The notes under the pieces are model-generated. The model made no database searches. It was not told the DNA's origin and saw only the letters and a list, made by a program, of their open reading frames with translations. Below, piece by piece: positions 1 to 7,857 of a stretch of DNA of 64,000 nucleotides; positions within the stretch are counted from its first letter, which is position 1, and each line of letters opens with the position of its first letter. The DNA is from Erythrobacter sp. (GTDB taxonomy: Bacteria; Pseudomonadota; Alphaproteobacteria; Sphingomonadales; Sphingomonadaceae), in NCBI RefSeq assembly GCF_011765465.1, contig NZ_CP050265.1:1674001-1738000 (forward strand), read 5' to 3'. A program made the translations under genes and the position numbers.

Positions 1-1
1 G

Positions 2-1045
2 CTGCGCGGGGCGGCGGACGGGCTTGCCATGCTCGCACCCGTAGGCGACCCCGGCTTCGCGGCGCTGCGCGAGCGCGCCCTGCCCGATTACGCGGCGGCG
101 CGGCGGGCGAACGGCTTCTTCGCGATCCACCCGGCGCTGGACGCGGTCGGCGCGGCCTATGAGCGCGGCGAGGCATTGTTCGTCCATGCCACCGCGACCG
201 CCTATCGCGACCGCTCGCATTTCGACGGGCAGAACCTGATCGAGACGGGCGGCACGCGCCCCTATGGCCTAAAGGACGGCTGGCTCAACCGGCTGGTCGC
301 GCTCACCGGCGAGGCTGCCGGCGCGCCGCCGCGCGCGCTCGCCATCGCACCGACCATGCCGCTTGCCCTGCGAGGGCCTGCGCCCGCGTCGAGCTATGCG
401 CCTTCCGCCCTCCCGCAAGCGAGCGGGGATTTCATGGACCGCGTCGCGCAGCTCTATGCCGCCGACGAACAGCTCGCCGGGCTGTGGGCGCAGGCGATGG
501 AGACGCGCGCCATGGCCGGGGCGAGCGAGGTCAAAAACCTGCGCGATGCGACCGCCGCGGGCGAGCTTGCCGCCTCGCTGATGCGCGAGGAGGACGGCGC
601 GCGGATCGCGATGATCGAGCTGGGCGGGTGGGACAGCCACGCCAACCAGCCCGGCCAGTTCACCCGCGCCGCGCGCCAGCTCGACGCGCTGCTCGGCGCT
701 TACGCGGCAGCGATGGGCAGCGCGTGGGGGCAGACGCTGGTGCTGGTCGCGACCGAGTTCGGCCGCACCGCGCGCTTCAACGGGACGAACGGGACCGACC
801 ACGGCACGGCGGGCGCGGCGATCGCGCTGGGCGGGGCGGTGGCGGGACGGCGCGTGGTCGCCGACTGGCCGGGGCTTGGCGAGGCCGCGCTTTACGAGGG
901 CCGCGACCTCGCCCCGACCATCGCGCTCGAAAGCGTGCTGGCGGGCGCGGTGGCGGAGCATTTCGGGCTCGATCCGAAAGCGGCCCTCGCCCGTCTCTTT
1001 CCGGGGCGCACCGCACAGCCGCTCGGCGGTATCGTGCACGGCTGA
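2..1045 (+). CDS. DUF1501 domain-containing protein (5' end outside window)
   Basis: The reading frame is open from the first bases of the window (L-R-G-A-A-D-G-L-A-M), so the N-terminus, where this family usually has a Tat signal, is missing; about 347 residues are visible. Family-typical stretches are LGGWDSH near the middle and ATEFGRT followed by GTDHGT, the conserved C-terminal core of the sulfatase-like DUF1501 fold. These proteins are usually exported, often encoded beside a DUF1800 protein, and have no settled biochemical role. The ATG at 29 is internal to the conserved domain and is not the real start. It ends 20 bases before a convergent gene. Confidence 0.85.
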   Translation: MRGAADGLAMLAPVGDPGFAALRERALPDYAAARRANGFFAIHPALDAVGAAYERGEALFVHATATAYRDRSHFDGQNLIETGGTRPYGLKDGWLNRLVALTGEAAGAPPRALAIAPTMPLALRGPAPASSYAPSALPQASGDFMDRVAQLYAADEQLAGLWAQAMETRAMAGASEVKNLRDATAAGELAASLMREEDGARIAMIELGGWDSHANQPGQFTRAARQLDALLGAYAAAMGSAWGQTLVLVATEFGRTARFNGTNGTDHGTAGAAIALGGAVAGRRVVADWPGLGEAALYEGRDLAPTIALESVLAGAVAEHFGLDPKAALARLFPGRTAQPLGGIVHG

Positions 1046-1065
1046 GCCCGTGGGCGGGGCGCGCC

Positions 1066-1608
1066 TCAGCCCTTCCCCTCGCGCCTTTCGAGCGGCGGCC
1101 GGTCCACGCCTTCGAGCAGCGCCGGGTCGAGCGCGTCGCCCTTCACCACCGACACGTCGCCGGTCGTCTCGAGAATGACCGCGCGCACGTTCGACAGGTC
1201 CGAAACATTCGCCGCGCGCAGCTTCTCGAACAGGTCGGAGCGGGTGACGCGCGTCTCGTTCATCGCGTCCTGCTGGAACTCGCCGTCGCGCACCAGCACG
1301 ACCGGGCGGTTCTGCACGACGGTCTGAAAGCGCGGCCATTGGAAGCGCAGCTGGTTCATCGTCCATTGCACCGCGAACAGCGCCGCCATCGCCGCGAGCG
1401 CCTGGACGAAATCCGTCCACGCGGTGGCCACCCAAGCGCTCGCCACCAGGCTACCGAGCGCGATCGTCATCACAAAGTCGAAGTTCGACATTTTCGACAG
1501 CGACCTCAGGCCGTTGAGGCGGATCAGCGTCGTGACCCACAAGAGCGCGGCCCCCGCGAGGACAAGCCCCCGCAGCACCGTGTCGAGCATTGGTTCGTCT
1601 ACAAGCAT
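1066..1608 (-). CDS. DUF421 (YetF-type) membrane protein
   Basis: A 180-residue protein with hydrophobic segments at roughly residues 12-30, 42-62 and 64-82, followed by a soluble domain with the family pattern QNRPVVLVRDGEF and a helix rich in Met, Asn and Arg. This matches the DUF421/YetF family of inner-membrane proteins, whose function is poorly known (some Bacillus members affect spore properties). It lies 49 bases downstream of the M28 peptidase gene on the same strand and may be cotranscribed with it. The family call is firm; no function is assigned. Confidence 0.85.
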   Translation of the reverse strand: MLVDEPMLDTVLRGLVLAGAALLWVTTLIRLNGLRSLSKMSNFDFVMTIALGSLVASAWVATAWTDFVQALAAMAALFAVQWTMNQLRFQWPRFQTVVQNRPVVLVRDGEFQQDAMNETRVTRSDLFEKLRAANVSDLSNVRAVILETTGDVSVVKGDALDPALLEGVDRPPLERREGKG

Positions 1609-1657
1609 TCGCCGTCTCCTCCCTTACGGGAACGGAGGAGCGGCGCGCGGTTCCCGC

Positions 1658-3091
1658 TTACTGATCCATGATGGGAGGCGCGGAAGGCACCGTGCCGCCG
1701 GTCAGGATCGCGCGCGGCTCGTTGGCGAGGATGCCGACCACCTGCGTCCACACCGCGACGTTCTGGCGCAGCTGGTCGGGATTGATCTTGTCGAGCGTAT
1801 CGTCGGGCGTGTGGTGGAGGTCGAAATAGCGCAGCCCGTCCTGCTGCAGGTCGATGAGCGCGCCTTCCTGGTCGCGCACGATGTTGAGATCCGCCCCGCC
1901 GGTCGCGACCACGGTGGAATCGGCGACGCCGAAGCGCGCGACCGCCTTGGCCAGTTTCGCGTGGAGCTGCGGGTTGCTCTCGCGGAAATTGCTTTCGAAG
2001 CGCCAGATGCGGTCCGCGCCGAAATCGCTTTCGAGCCCGACCGCGATCGGCTCGTCGATATGCGCGGCGCTGTAAACCTTGCTGCCCCACAGGCCGGTTT
2101 CCTCAGCGCCCGCCATCAGCACGCGGATCGTGCGCAGCGGCTTGCCCGTGTACTGGACGTGGTAAGCGGCCGCCGCGATGATCCCGCAGCCCGCCGCATC
2201 GTCGAACGCGCCGGGCGAATTCCACCAGCTGTCGATGTGGCAGGCGAGCAGGACCGGCGGAAGCTCGGGATTGCGCCCGACGATCTCGCCGACGACATTA
2301 CCGCTCATCGTCTCGCCGAGATCGCGCGGGTTGAGTTCGAGCCGCAGGCGCACCTGCCGCCCGTCCGCGCGGGCGAACATCCGCTCGACATTCTCGGCAT
2401 CGGGAAGCGACATGGCCGCGGCCGGGATCGGATCGACGCCTTCGGGAAAGGTCGTTCCGCCGGTGTGCGGGTTGCGGTGGTAGTCGGTCCCGACCGACTT
2501 GATGACGGTCGCGATCGCCCCCTTGCTCGCCGCGATCCCCGCGCCGACCCAGCGCGCCGGGCCGGCGAAGCCATAGTGAGAGCCGTCCTGCGCAGGCTTC
2601 ATCGCGTGGCTGATATAGGCGATCTTGCCCTTGAGGCTCCCTTCCGGAGCGGCGCGCAGGTCATCGACATTGCGGAAATAGACCAGCTCGCCCTCGACCC
2701 CGCCTTCGGGCGTCGCCGCGCTCGTGCCGAGCGGCAGGACGACGAGATCCTGCGCGAAAGGCTCGGTCACGCGGGCGCGGGCGATGTCGCCGGGAACCCA
2801 TGTCTCCATGGCGAAGGGCTCGCTGCGGACGTTCTTGAAGCCGTGCTGGCGCAGCCAGTTCATCGCCCATTCGCGCCCGCGCGCCTCGGCCTCGGTGCCG
2901 GCCTGGCGCGGGCCGACCTCGGTGGTGATCCCCTCGACGAATTCCCAGGCGAAGCGGTCGCCTTCGCGCACGCGGTCGGCCTGCTCCTCGACGGTCGGCT
3001 GTTCGGGCGGGAGCGCGGTGGCGGAATGCGCGACCAGCGCGAGCGAGAGGGCGGCGAGCGTCGAGGTGAGCGGGGCGGTGAGGGTCTTCAT
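1658..3091 (-). CDS. Exported M28-family metallopeptidase
   Basis: A 477-residue zinc peptidase of the M28 (carboxypeptidase Q-like) group. Residues 1-26 form a signal peptide ending ATA before LPPEQP. The catalytic domain carries a co-catalytic zinc-ligand set: His285 in ACHIDSW, Asp297 or Asp298 in AFDDAAG, Glu330-Glu331 in GAEETGLWGS, Asp356 in ESDFGAD, and His426 or His427 in DLHHTPDD. Between signal and catalytic domain is an insert of PA-domain size (about 100-240), which I infer rather than recognise by motif. It probably hydrolyses peptides in the periplasm or outside the cell. Confidence 0.88.
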   Translation of the reverse strand: MKTLTAPLTSTLAALSLALVAHSATALPPEQPTVEEQADRVREGDRFAWEFVEGITTEVGPRQAGTEAEARGREWAMNWLRQHGFKNVRSEPFAMETWVPGDIARARVTEPFAQDLVVLPLGTSAATPEGGVEGELVYFRNVDDLRAAPEGSLKGKIAYISHAMKPAQDGSHYGFAGPARWVGAGIAASKGAIATVIKSVGTDYHRNPHTGGTTFPEGVDPIPAAAMSLPDAENVERMFARADGRQVRLRLELNPRDLGETMSGNVVGEIVGRNPELPPVLLACHIDSWWNSPGAFDDAAGCGIIAAAAYHVQYTGKPLRTIRVLMAGAEETGLWGSKVYSAAHIDEPIAVGLESDFGADRIWRFESNFRESNPQLHAKLAKAVARFGVADSTVVATGGADLNIVRDQEGALIDLQQDGLRYFDLHHTPDDTLDKINPDQLRQNVAVWTQVVGILANEPRAILTGGTVPSAPPIMDQ

Positions 3092-3206
3092 GGCAAACCC
3101 GCTACGCCCGCGCGGCTCCCAAGTCCAGCTTGCCCTTGCCCCGCTGCCGCCCTATCTGGCAGCGCAACAGCTTCTCCCACTCCCGACCGACAAGGACGAC
3201 CCTACG

Positions 3207-4880
3207 ATGGCCGCGCAATACGCCTTCGTCATGAAGAACATGACCAAGACCTTCCCCGGCGCCCCCAAGCCGGTGCTCTCGAACATCAACCTGCAGTTCT
3301 ACCAGGGCGCGAAGATCGGCATCGTCGGCCCCAACGGTGCGGGCAAGTCGACGCTGATGAAGATCATGGCCGGCATCGACACGGATTTCTCGGGCGAGGC
3401 ATGGCCGGGCGAGAACATCACCGTCGGCTATCTCCCGCAGGAGCCGGAACTCGACCCGACCAAGACCGTCCTTGAAAACGTGCGCGACGGCGCGCGCGAG
3501 ACCGCCGACCTCGTCGAGGAATTCAACGCCGTCTCAGCGCAAATGGCCGAACCCGACGCCGATTTCGACGTGCTGGGCGAGAAGATGGCGGAACTCCAGG
3601 CCAAGATCGACGCGGTCGACGGGTGGACGCTCGACAACCAGCTCGAAATCGCGATGGAGGCCCTGCGCTGCCCGCCGGGCGATGCGTCGGTCGAAAACCT
3701 GTCGGGCGGAGAAAAGCGCCGCGTCGCGCTGACCCGCCTGCTCATCCAGAAGCCCTCGATCCTGCTGCTCGACGAACCGACCAACCACTTGGATGCCGAA
3801 AGCGTCGAATGGCTCGAGAACCACCTGAAAGAATATGCCGGCGCGGTGCTGATGATCACCCACGACCGCTACTTCCTCGACAACGTGGTGGGCTGGATCC
3901 TCGAACTCGACCGCGGCTCCTACTACCCGTATGAGGGCAACTATTCGACCTATCTCGAAAAGAAGGCGAAGCGCCTCGAACAGGAAGCGCGCGAGGAAAG
4001 CGGGCGCCAGAAGCAGCTTTCCCGCGAGCTCGAATGGATCCGCCAGACGCCGAGCGCGCGCCAGACCAAGTCCAAGGCGCGTATCCGCAAGTTCGAGGAG
4101 CTCCAGAACTCGCAGGATTCCCGCAAGCCCGGCAAGGCGCAGATCGTCATCCAGGTTCCCGAACGCCTCGGCGGCAAGGTGATCGAGGCGAAGAACATCT
4201 CGAAAGCCTATGGCGACAAGCTGCTCTTCGAAAACCTCTCCTTCACTCTGCCGCCGGGCGGCATCGTCGGCGTGATCGGTCCGAACGGCGCGGGCAAGTC
4301 GACCTTGTTCCGCATCATCACCGGGCAGGAAACGCCCGATTCCGGCACGATCGAGATCGGCGACACGGTGCGCCTCGGCTATGTCGACCAGAGCCGCGAC
4401 GATTTGAACCCTGCGAACAACGTGTGGGAGGAAATCTCCGACGGGCTCGACTACATGAAAGTGAACGGCCACGACGTCTCGACCCGGGCCTATGTCGGCG
4501 CGTTCAACTTCAAGGGGCAGGACCAGCAGAAGAACGTCGGCAAGCTGTCCGGCGGCGAGCGCAACCGCGTCCACATGGCGAAGATGCTGAAGCAGGGCGG
4601 CAACGTCCTGCTGCTTGACGAGCCGACCAACGACCTCGACGTCGAGACGCTGGGCGCGCTCGAGGAAGCGATCGAGAACTTCGCGGGCTGCGCCGTGGTG
4701 ATCTCGCACGACCGCTTCTTTTTGGACCGCCTCGCGACGCACATCCTCGCCTTCGAGGGCAATTCCCACGTCGAATGGTTCGAGGGGAACTTCGAAGCCT
4801 ACGAAGAGGACAAGCGGCGCAGGCTCGGCGATGCGGCGGACCGGCCGACGCGGCTCGCTTACAAGAAGCTGACGCGGTGA
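3207..4880 (+). CDS. ettA: Energy-dependent translational throttle protein EttA (ABC-F)
   Basis: A 557-residue ABC-F ATPase without membrane segments. ABC domain 1 has Walker A GPNGAGKST at residues 41-49, signature LSGGEKRR and Walker B LLLDEPTNHLD. ABC domain 2 repeats GPNGAGKST, with LSGGERNR and LLLDEPTNDLD. Between them lies the charged linker (KKAKRLEQEA, then a basic stretch) that reaches towards the P-site tRNA. Length and layout match EttA rather than Uup or YheS. EttA binds the ribosomal E site and gates entry into elongation according to ADP/ATP ratio. The ATG at 3207 is chosen because the typical N-terminus MAAQYAFVMKNMTKTF starts there, with AAGGA about 12 bases upstream. Confidence 0.95.
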   Translation: MAAQYAFVMKNMTKTFPGAPKPVLSNINLQFYQGAKIGIVGPNGAGKSTLMKIMAGIDTDFSGEAWPGENITVGYLPQEPELDPTKTVLENVRDGARETADLVEEFNAVSAQMAEPDADFDVLGEKMAELQAKIDAVDGWTLDNQLEIAMEALRCPPGDASVENLSGGEKRRVALTRLLIQKPSILLLDEPTNHLDAESVEWLENHLKEYAGAVLMITHDRYFLDNVVGWILELDRGSYYPYEGNYSTYLEKKAKRLEQEAREESGRQKQLSRELEWIRQTPSARQTKSKARIRKFEELQNSQDSRKPGKAQIVIQVPERLGGKVIEAKNISKAYGDKLLFENLSFTLPPGGIVGVIGPNGAGKSTLFRIITGQETPDSGTIEIGDTVRLGYVDQSRDDLNPANNVWEEISDGLDYMKVNGHDVSTRAYVGAFNFKGQDQQKNVGKLSGGERNRVHMAKMLKQGGNVLLLDEPTNDLDVETLGALEEAIENFAGCAVVISHDRFFLDRLATHILAFEGNSHVEWFEGNFEAYEEDKRRRLGDAADRPTRLAYKKLTR

Positions 4881-4940
4881 GGTGACGCGGGGGCGGAAGC
4901 GGTCCGTCCGCTACCGGCCACGGCTCCGACATCTTCCCCT

Positions 4941-4972
4941 CGTCGCCCCGGGCTTGACCCGGGGTCCCGCTT
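4941..4972 (+). repeat. Palindromic repeat, left copy flanking the GIY-YIG gene
   Basis: A 32-base unit around a 7-bp perfect stem, CCCCGGG (4946-4952) and CCCGGGG (4958-4964), with loop CTTGA. A second copy in opposite orientation lies at 5304-5336. Aligned in the same direction, the two agree at about 28 of 32 positions, and the left/right stem changes are compensatory (CCCCGGG/CCCGGGG against CCCCGGA/TCCGGGG). This is the form of the short palindromic repeats scattered in many alphaproteobacterial genomes. Its position between ettA and the nuclease gene would also let it act as a hairpin at the ettA mRNA end. Confidence 0.85.
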
Positions 4973-4988
4973 CACTTTCACTACCGCC

Positions 4989-5294
4989 ATGGATCGCGAG
5001 GCATCCGGAGGTTGGGTCTACGTCATGGCGGACCGCTATCGCGGGACGATGTATGTCGGGGTGACGGCCGATCTCGCGCTCCGGGTGAGCCATCATCGAA
5101 ACGGGAAGGGCTCCGAATTCTGCGCGCGCTATGGTCTGAAACGCCTCGTGTGGTCCGAACGCTTCGATCGCATCGATGACGCCATCGCGCAGGAGAAGCG
5201 GATCAAGCGCTGGCGGCGAGAGTGGAAGTTCGATCTGATCGAAAAGGCCAATCCGGACTGGCGCGATCTGTCGCACCTTATTGGCGGCACTTAA
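4989..5294 (+). CDS. GIY-YIG nuclease-superfamily protein (COG2827 type)
   Basis: A 101-residue protein that is essentially one GIY-YIG domain. WVYVMA (residues 9-14) and MYVGVT (21-26) correspond to the GIY and YIG strands. The Arg in LALRV follows at the catalytic position, then HH, and a Glu in AQEKRIKRWRREWK fits the metal-binding Glu. This stand-alone group (YhbQ/URI-like) is widespread in bacteria; members are predicted DNA endonucleases, mostly untested. The gene is the sole occupant of a roughly 400-base interval bounded by inverted copies of a palindromic repeat. An alternative is repair of repeat-derived structures rather than mobility. Confidence 0.9.
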   Translation: MDREASGGWVYVMADRYRGTMYVGVTADLALRVSHHRNGKGSEFCARYGLKRLVWSERFDRIDDAIAQEKRIKRWRREWKFDLIEKANPDWRDLSHLIGGT

Positions 5295-5303
5295 GGAAGA
5301 AAA

Positions 5304-5336
5304 AAGCGGGGCCCCGGATCAAGTCCGGGGAGACGG
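5304..5336 (-). repeat. Palindromic repeat, right copy flanking the GIY-YIG gene
   Basis: Inverted copy of the unit at 4941-4972, with stem CCCCGGA (5312-5318) and TCCGGGG (5324-5330) around loop TCAAG. It starts ten bases after the GIY-YIG stop codon, directly after a run of six A residues. The hairpin could also end transcripts of the convergent gene at 5351-5788: read on the minus strand it is followed by CGCTTTTTTC, a good intrinsic terminator tail. Confidence 0.85.
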
Positions 5337-5350
5337 TGCAGTGCAATCCC

Positions 5351-5788
5351 TCACCCCCGCATCTTCTTCAGCAGCATCCCGTTGATCATCGCAAGGTCGC
5401 TCTCGGTCACCACCGGCTCGATCTCGGCGAGGAAGCCCGCGACCGCTGCGGCCTTGTTGAACAGCACCTCGTCCTTCTCGCCGCGCAGCACGGTCTGGTA
5501 GTTCAACTGCAGGTTCATCTGGATCCAGTTCGCCTTGCATTCGAAATACTTGACCGCGAGGAAATAGCCCGCGTCCTCATCGTCGGCGATGTCGTCGAGG
5601 CCGCTTTTCATCCGTTCGGCCTGATCGCGCAGGTAATCGCGGATCGCCTGCTTGTCGGCCTCCGCGATGGTATCGGTGAAATGCAGCCCCGCGCAAATGC
5701 GGTCGGCGTCGAGGATCGCGCGCGCCCTCTCGAAGGGGGACAGGGTGTCGAGCGGCTGGGCGTGCAGGGACGGATCATGGGCGGTCAT
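5351..5788 (-). CDS. Conserved hypothetical protein
   Basis: A 145-residue soluble, mostly helical, acidic protein with no signal peptide or membrane segment. The start is supported by a strong ribosome binding site, GAGGAGAGG, about six bases upstream. Segments such as LSPFERARAILDADRICAGLHF and NYQTVLRGEKDEVLFNKAA look conserved, but I recognise no named domain or catalytic motif. It stands alone between the repeat-bounded nuclease gene and the divergent acylphosphatase gene. Real coding is likely from codon use, length and the ribosome binding site. Confidence 0.7.
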   Translation of the reverse strand: MTAHDPSLHAQPLDTLSPFERARAILDADRICAGLHFTDTIAEADKQAIRDYLRDQAERMKSGLDDIADDEDAGYFLAVKYFECKANWIQMNLQLNYQTVLRGEKDEVLFNKAAAVAGFLAEIEPVVTESDLAMINGMLLKKMRG

Positions 5789-5934
5789 CGGGGCCTCTCC
5801 TCGATTGGGGCAAAGCCGACATCTGCCAGCCGGGGTATGAACGCGCGGATTGCACCTTACCCGTATTGCCCCCTAGCCGAAGCGCCGCGCCGTCCCCTTC
5901 GCCTGGGCGCGGCGGGATGCTAGGGCCTGCGCGC

Positions 5935-6198
5935 ATGGCGACCCGTCTCATCATCCACGGCCGCGTGCAGGGCGTGTTCTACCGCGACTGGACCGTGCGG
6001 ACCGCGGGCGGGCTCGCTCTTTCCGGGTGGGTGAGGAACCTTTCCGACGGGACGGTCGAGGCGCATCTCGAAGGCGAAGCGGACAAGGTGCGCAGCCTGA
6101 TCGAGCGGATGCACGAAGGCCCGCCGCGCGCCGAGGTCAGCCGCATCGAGGAAAGCGAGGCCGCGCCCGAGGGGCTCTCCACCTTCGAGCGGCGGTGA
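5935..6198 (+). CDS. acyP: Acylphosphatase
   Basis: An 87-residue enzyme of standard length that hydrolyses acyl phosphates such as acetyl or carbamoyl phosphate to carboxylate and phosphate. The signature RVQGVFYRDWT contains catalytic Arg17, and GWVRNLSDGTVEA contains Asn35, which positions the water. The ATG at 5935 gives the family N-terminus; a longer frame from 5866 adds a Pro/Ser-rich stretch with no family support. There is no Shine-Dalgarno sequence, but GCTAGGG lies 10-16 bases upstream and could be the -10 element of a leaderless transcript. Confidence 0.93.
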   Translation: MATRLIIHGRVQGVFYRDWTVRTAGGLALSGWVRNLSDGTVEAHLEGEADKVRSLIERMHEGPPRAEVSRIEESEAAPEGLSTFERR

Positions 6199-6544
6199 GC
6201 CATCCCCGGCCGATTTTCCTACAGCGCGCAGGCAGGATAAGGCCCCCTTTCTGCGCTCTTTGCCATCCTCCGCCCCCTTCCGGAAAACCGTGCCCCGGCG
6301 CACGGACGCGGACGGGTGCTGCGGAAAAAGGCCCGCTCCTCCTGTCCGTCCGCTTCGCGAAACAGCGCCCAACACACTGAAAAACAGACCGGACTCACCA
6401 TGATGGAAAGTTGACAGGGTGTCACCTTTGTCACCTTTTCTCGCCCCCGGTCCCCGCCAATCGCGCCCCGCCCCGTCGCGGCTCATGCTCGCCTCGCCCC
6501 GCGCAAGGTGGCGTGCGCGAAATGCAAGCCCTAGCTCGCCCGCC
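6199..6544. other. Intergenic stretch of 346 bases without a gene
   Basis: No convincing reading frame was found on either strand. It holds an 8-bp perfect inverted repeat, GCGGACGG (6308-6315) and CCGTCCGC (6346-6353), a shorter stem CCGTGC/GCACGG near 6288-6305, and the palindrome plus tandem 9-mers at 6411-6439 described separately. CTAGCT at 6531-6536, eight bases before the next ATG, could be a -10 element. Base composition is locally less GC-rich around 6370-6440 than in the flanking genes. Confidence 0.6.
6411..6439. repeat. Palindrome TGACA-GGG-TGTCA followed by tandem GTCACCTTT
   Basis: TGACA (6412-6416), GGG, TGTCA (6420-6424) forms a 13-base palindrome. It overlaps two tandem direct copies of GTCACCTTT (6421-6429 and 6430-6438). 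Paired half-sites of this kind suit a dimeric repressor or a dispersed intergenic repeat. It lies about 105 bases before the ATG of the membrane protein at 6545. TTGACA (6411-6416) also resembles a -35 box, but no matching -10 follows at 16-18 bases. Function is unassigned. Confidence 0.5.
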
Positions 6545-7060
6545 ATGCCGGACCTGCCCAGGCAATTGCGCAAGAACCGCCTCTGGCCGCTCGCCGCCTT
6601 CCTCATCGTGGCCGCGCTCGGCTGGGGCGCGCACGCGGCGATCGGCGGGGTCTATTCGGGGGCCGAGGCGCGCGACCTGCTCGAGGCGCTGAGCCGCGCG
6701 GGGCTCTATCTCGGCTCGGCCATCGTTACCGGGTCCGCCACCACTCTGGCGCTGATGCTGACCATGGTCGGGATGATCGACCGGCTGGAGACCGAATTCA
6801 ACCGCGAGGCTTACGAGAACGTCAACATGGTGGCGAAGCTCGCGACCGCCTCATTGCTGCTCGCGCTCATCGTGCTGCTCGCTTTCGTCCTGCCGGTGGG
6901 CGAATTCGAAAACATACCCGATCACTGGTTCGAGATCCTCTATGACGTGCTTTTTGCAGGCTCCGTCGCGATGGTCGGGCTGATGGCGGCGACCGTGGTG
7001 ATGATCTACCTCACCTTGCGCCGGGTGCTCGCTGCGGTGACGCCGGGCGACAAGTTCTGA
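6545..7060 (+). CDS. Small polytopic membrane protein, unknown function
   Basis: 171 residues with four predicted membrane helices, at about 9-28, 48-75, 97-119 and 134-161, and a short acidic loop LETEFNREAYENVN between helices 2 and 3. No named family is recognised with confidence. The start MPDLPRQLRKNRLW at 6545 is preferred over an upstream in-frame ATG at 6419 because the extra N-terminal residues are Pro/Ser/Arg-rich and resemble translated intergenic DNA. No ribosome binding site precedes 6545; CTAGCT eight bases upstream suggests a leaderless message. Confidence 0.7.
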   Translation: MPDLPRQLRKNRLWPLAAFLIVAALGWGAHAAIGGVYSGAEARDLLEALSRAGLYLGSAIVTGSATTLALMLTMVGMIDRLETEFNREAYENVNMVAKLATASLLLALIVLLAFVLPVGEFENIPDHWFEILYDVLFAGSVAMVGLMAATVVMIYLTLRRVLAAVTPGDKF

Positions 7061-7143
7061 CGCGCCCGGCAGAGCGCTTTACGCCGTTTTAACCGCGCCA
7101 CCGCATCATTCGCTCAAGCAGGGGCGATGAGAGGGGCAGCGCA

Positions 7144-7848
7144 ATGACGGAGAGCCTTTCCGGCGGCGAGGCGGGAATGCTCGCGCTCGATCCGGCTGCG
7201 GCGCTGCTTGCGACCATCGCGCTGGCCGCGGCGCTGACCGTTTACACCTGCCTGCGCCATCCCCTCGCCGCCCGCGGGACGACTCGGCCATCCCCGGACC
7301 CGCTTGGCGACCTGTTCCGCCAAGGCGGCCATGAACGCGCGATGCGCCGTTCCCGGCCCTCGGCCGGCGCCCGCTCCGACAGCGTCATGGCGGCACGGAT
7401 CGACCGGCTGGAATCGCACGGTCGTGTCTGGGACGAAGACGCGCGGCGCAAGGCCACCGAGCAGGTCGCGAAGGTCCTGCGCGCCGGTATCCGCCGGAGC
7501 GACGAGGTCCGTACGATCCCGGGCGAAGGCTTCGTCATCGTGATCGAGAACGCGCGCGAGGACGAAGCGGTAGGGATCGCGCAGCGGCTCCGCAGGGCTC
7601 TCGCCGGGGCCCGCATCCCCGGCATGGGCGCCGACCTGCGCGTCACCGCCAGCTTCGGCATCGCCGAGGGCCGACCGGGCGAAAGCTTGGACGAGGCGCG
7701 CGCCCGGGCAGGCGGCGCGCTCGATGCGGCGACGGCTAGCGGCGAAGATTGCGTGATCGCGGCGAGCGAGATCGAGGAGATCCTCTTCCTGCCGCCCCCC
7801 GCCGCCGCTGAGGCCCCGCAGGACCTGCCACGAACGAGGGCCGCCTGA
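7144..7848 (+). CDS. Membrane-anchored degenerate GGDEF-domain protein
   Basis: 234 residues: one membrane helix at about 20-42, a basic linker, then a domain with the GGDEF fold pattern (ARIDRL, a helix with EQVAKVLRAGIRRSDEV, strand FVIVIENA, and VTASFGIAE near the end). The catalytic GGDEF loop is replaced by GEGF, so diguanylate cyclase activity is unlikely; it may bind nucleotide or protein instead. A strong ribosome binding site, GAGAGGGGC, precedes the ATG. It converges with the flavoprotein gene at 7858, nine bases away. Confidence 0.72.
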   Translation: MTESLSGGEAGMLALDPAAALLATIALAAALTVYTCLRHPLAARGTTRPSPDPLGDLFRQGGHERAMRRSRPSAGARSDSVMAARIDRLESHGRVWDEDARRKATEQVAKVLRAGIRRSDEVRTIPGEGFVIVIENAREDEAVGIAQRLRRALAGARIPGMGADLRVTASFGIAEGRPGESLDEARARAGGALDAATASGEDCVIAASEIEEILFLPPPAAAEAPQDLPRTRAA

Positions 7849-7857
7849 GCCGCCGGT

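Noticed and set aside
1424..3475. Long plus-strand frame across the M28 peptidase and into ettA
   Set aside because: It is antisense to a gene with a complete zinc-ligand set and signal peptide, and its composition is that of complement DNA.
6411..6416. TTGACA as a -35 box for the gene at 6545
   Set aside because: No -10-like hexamer follows at 16-18 bases; a CTAGCT element next to the ATG is a better candidate.
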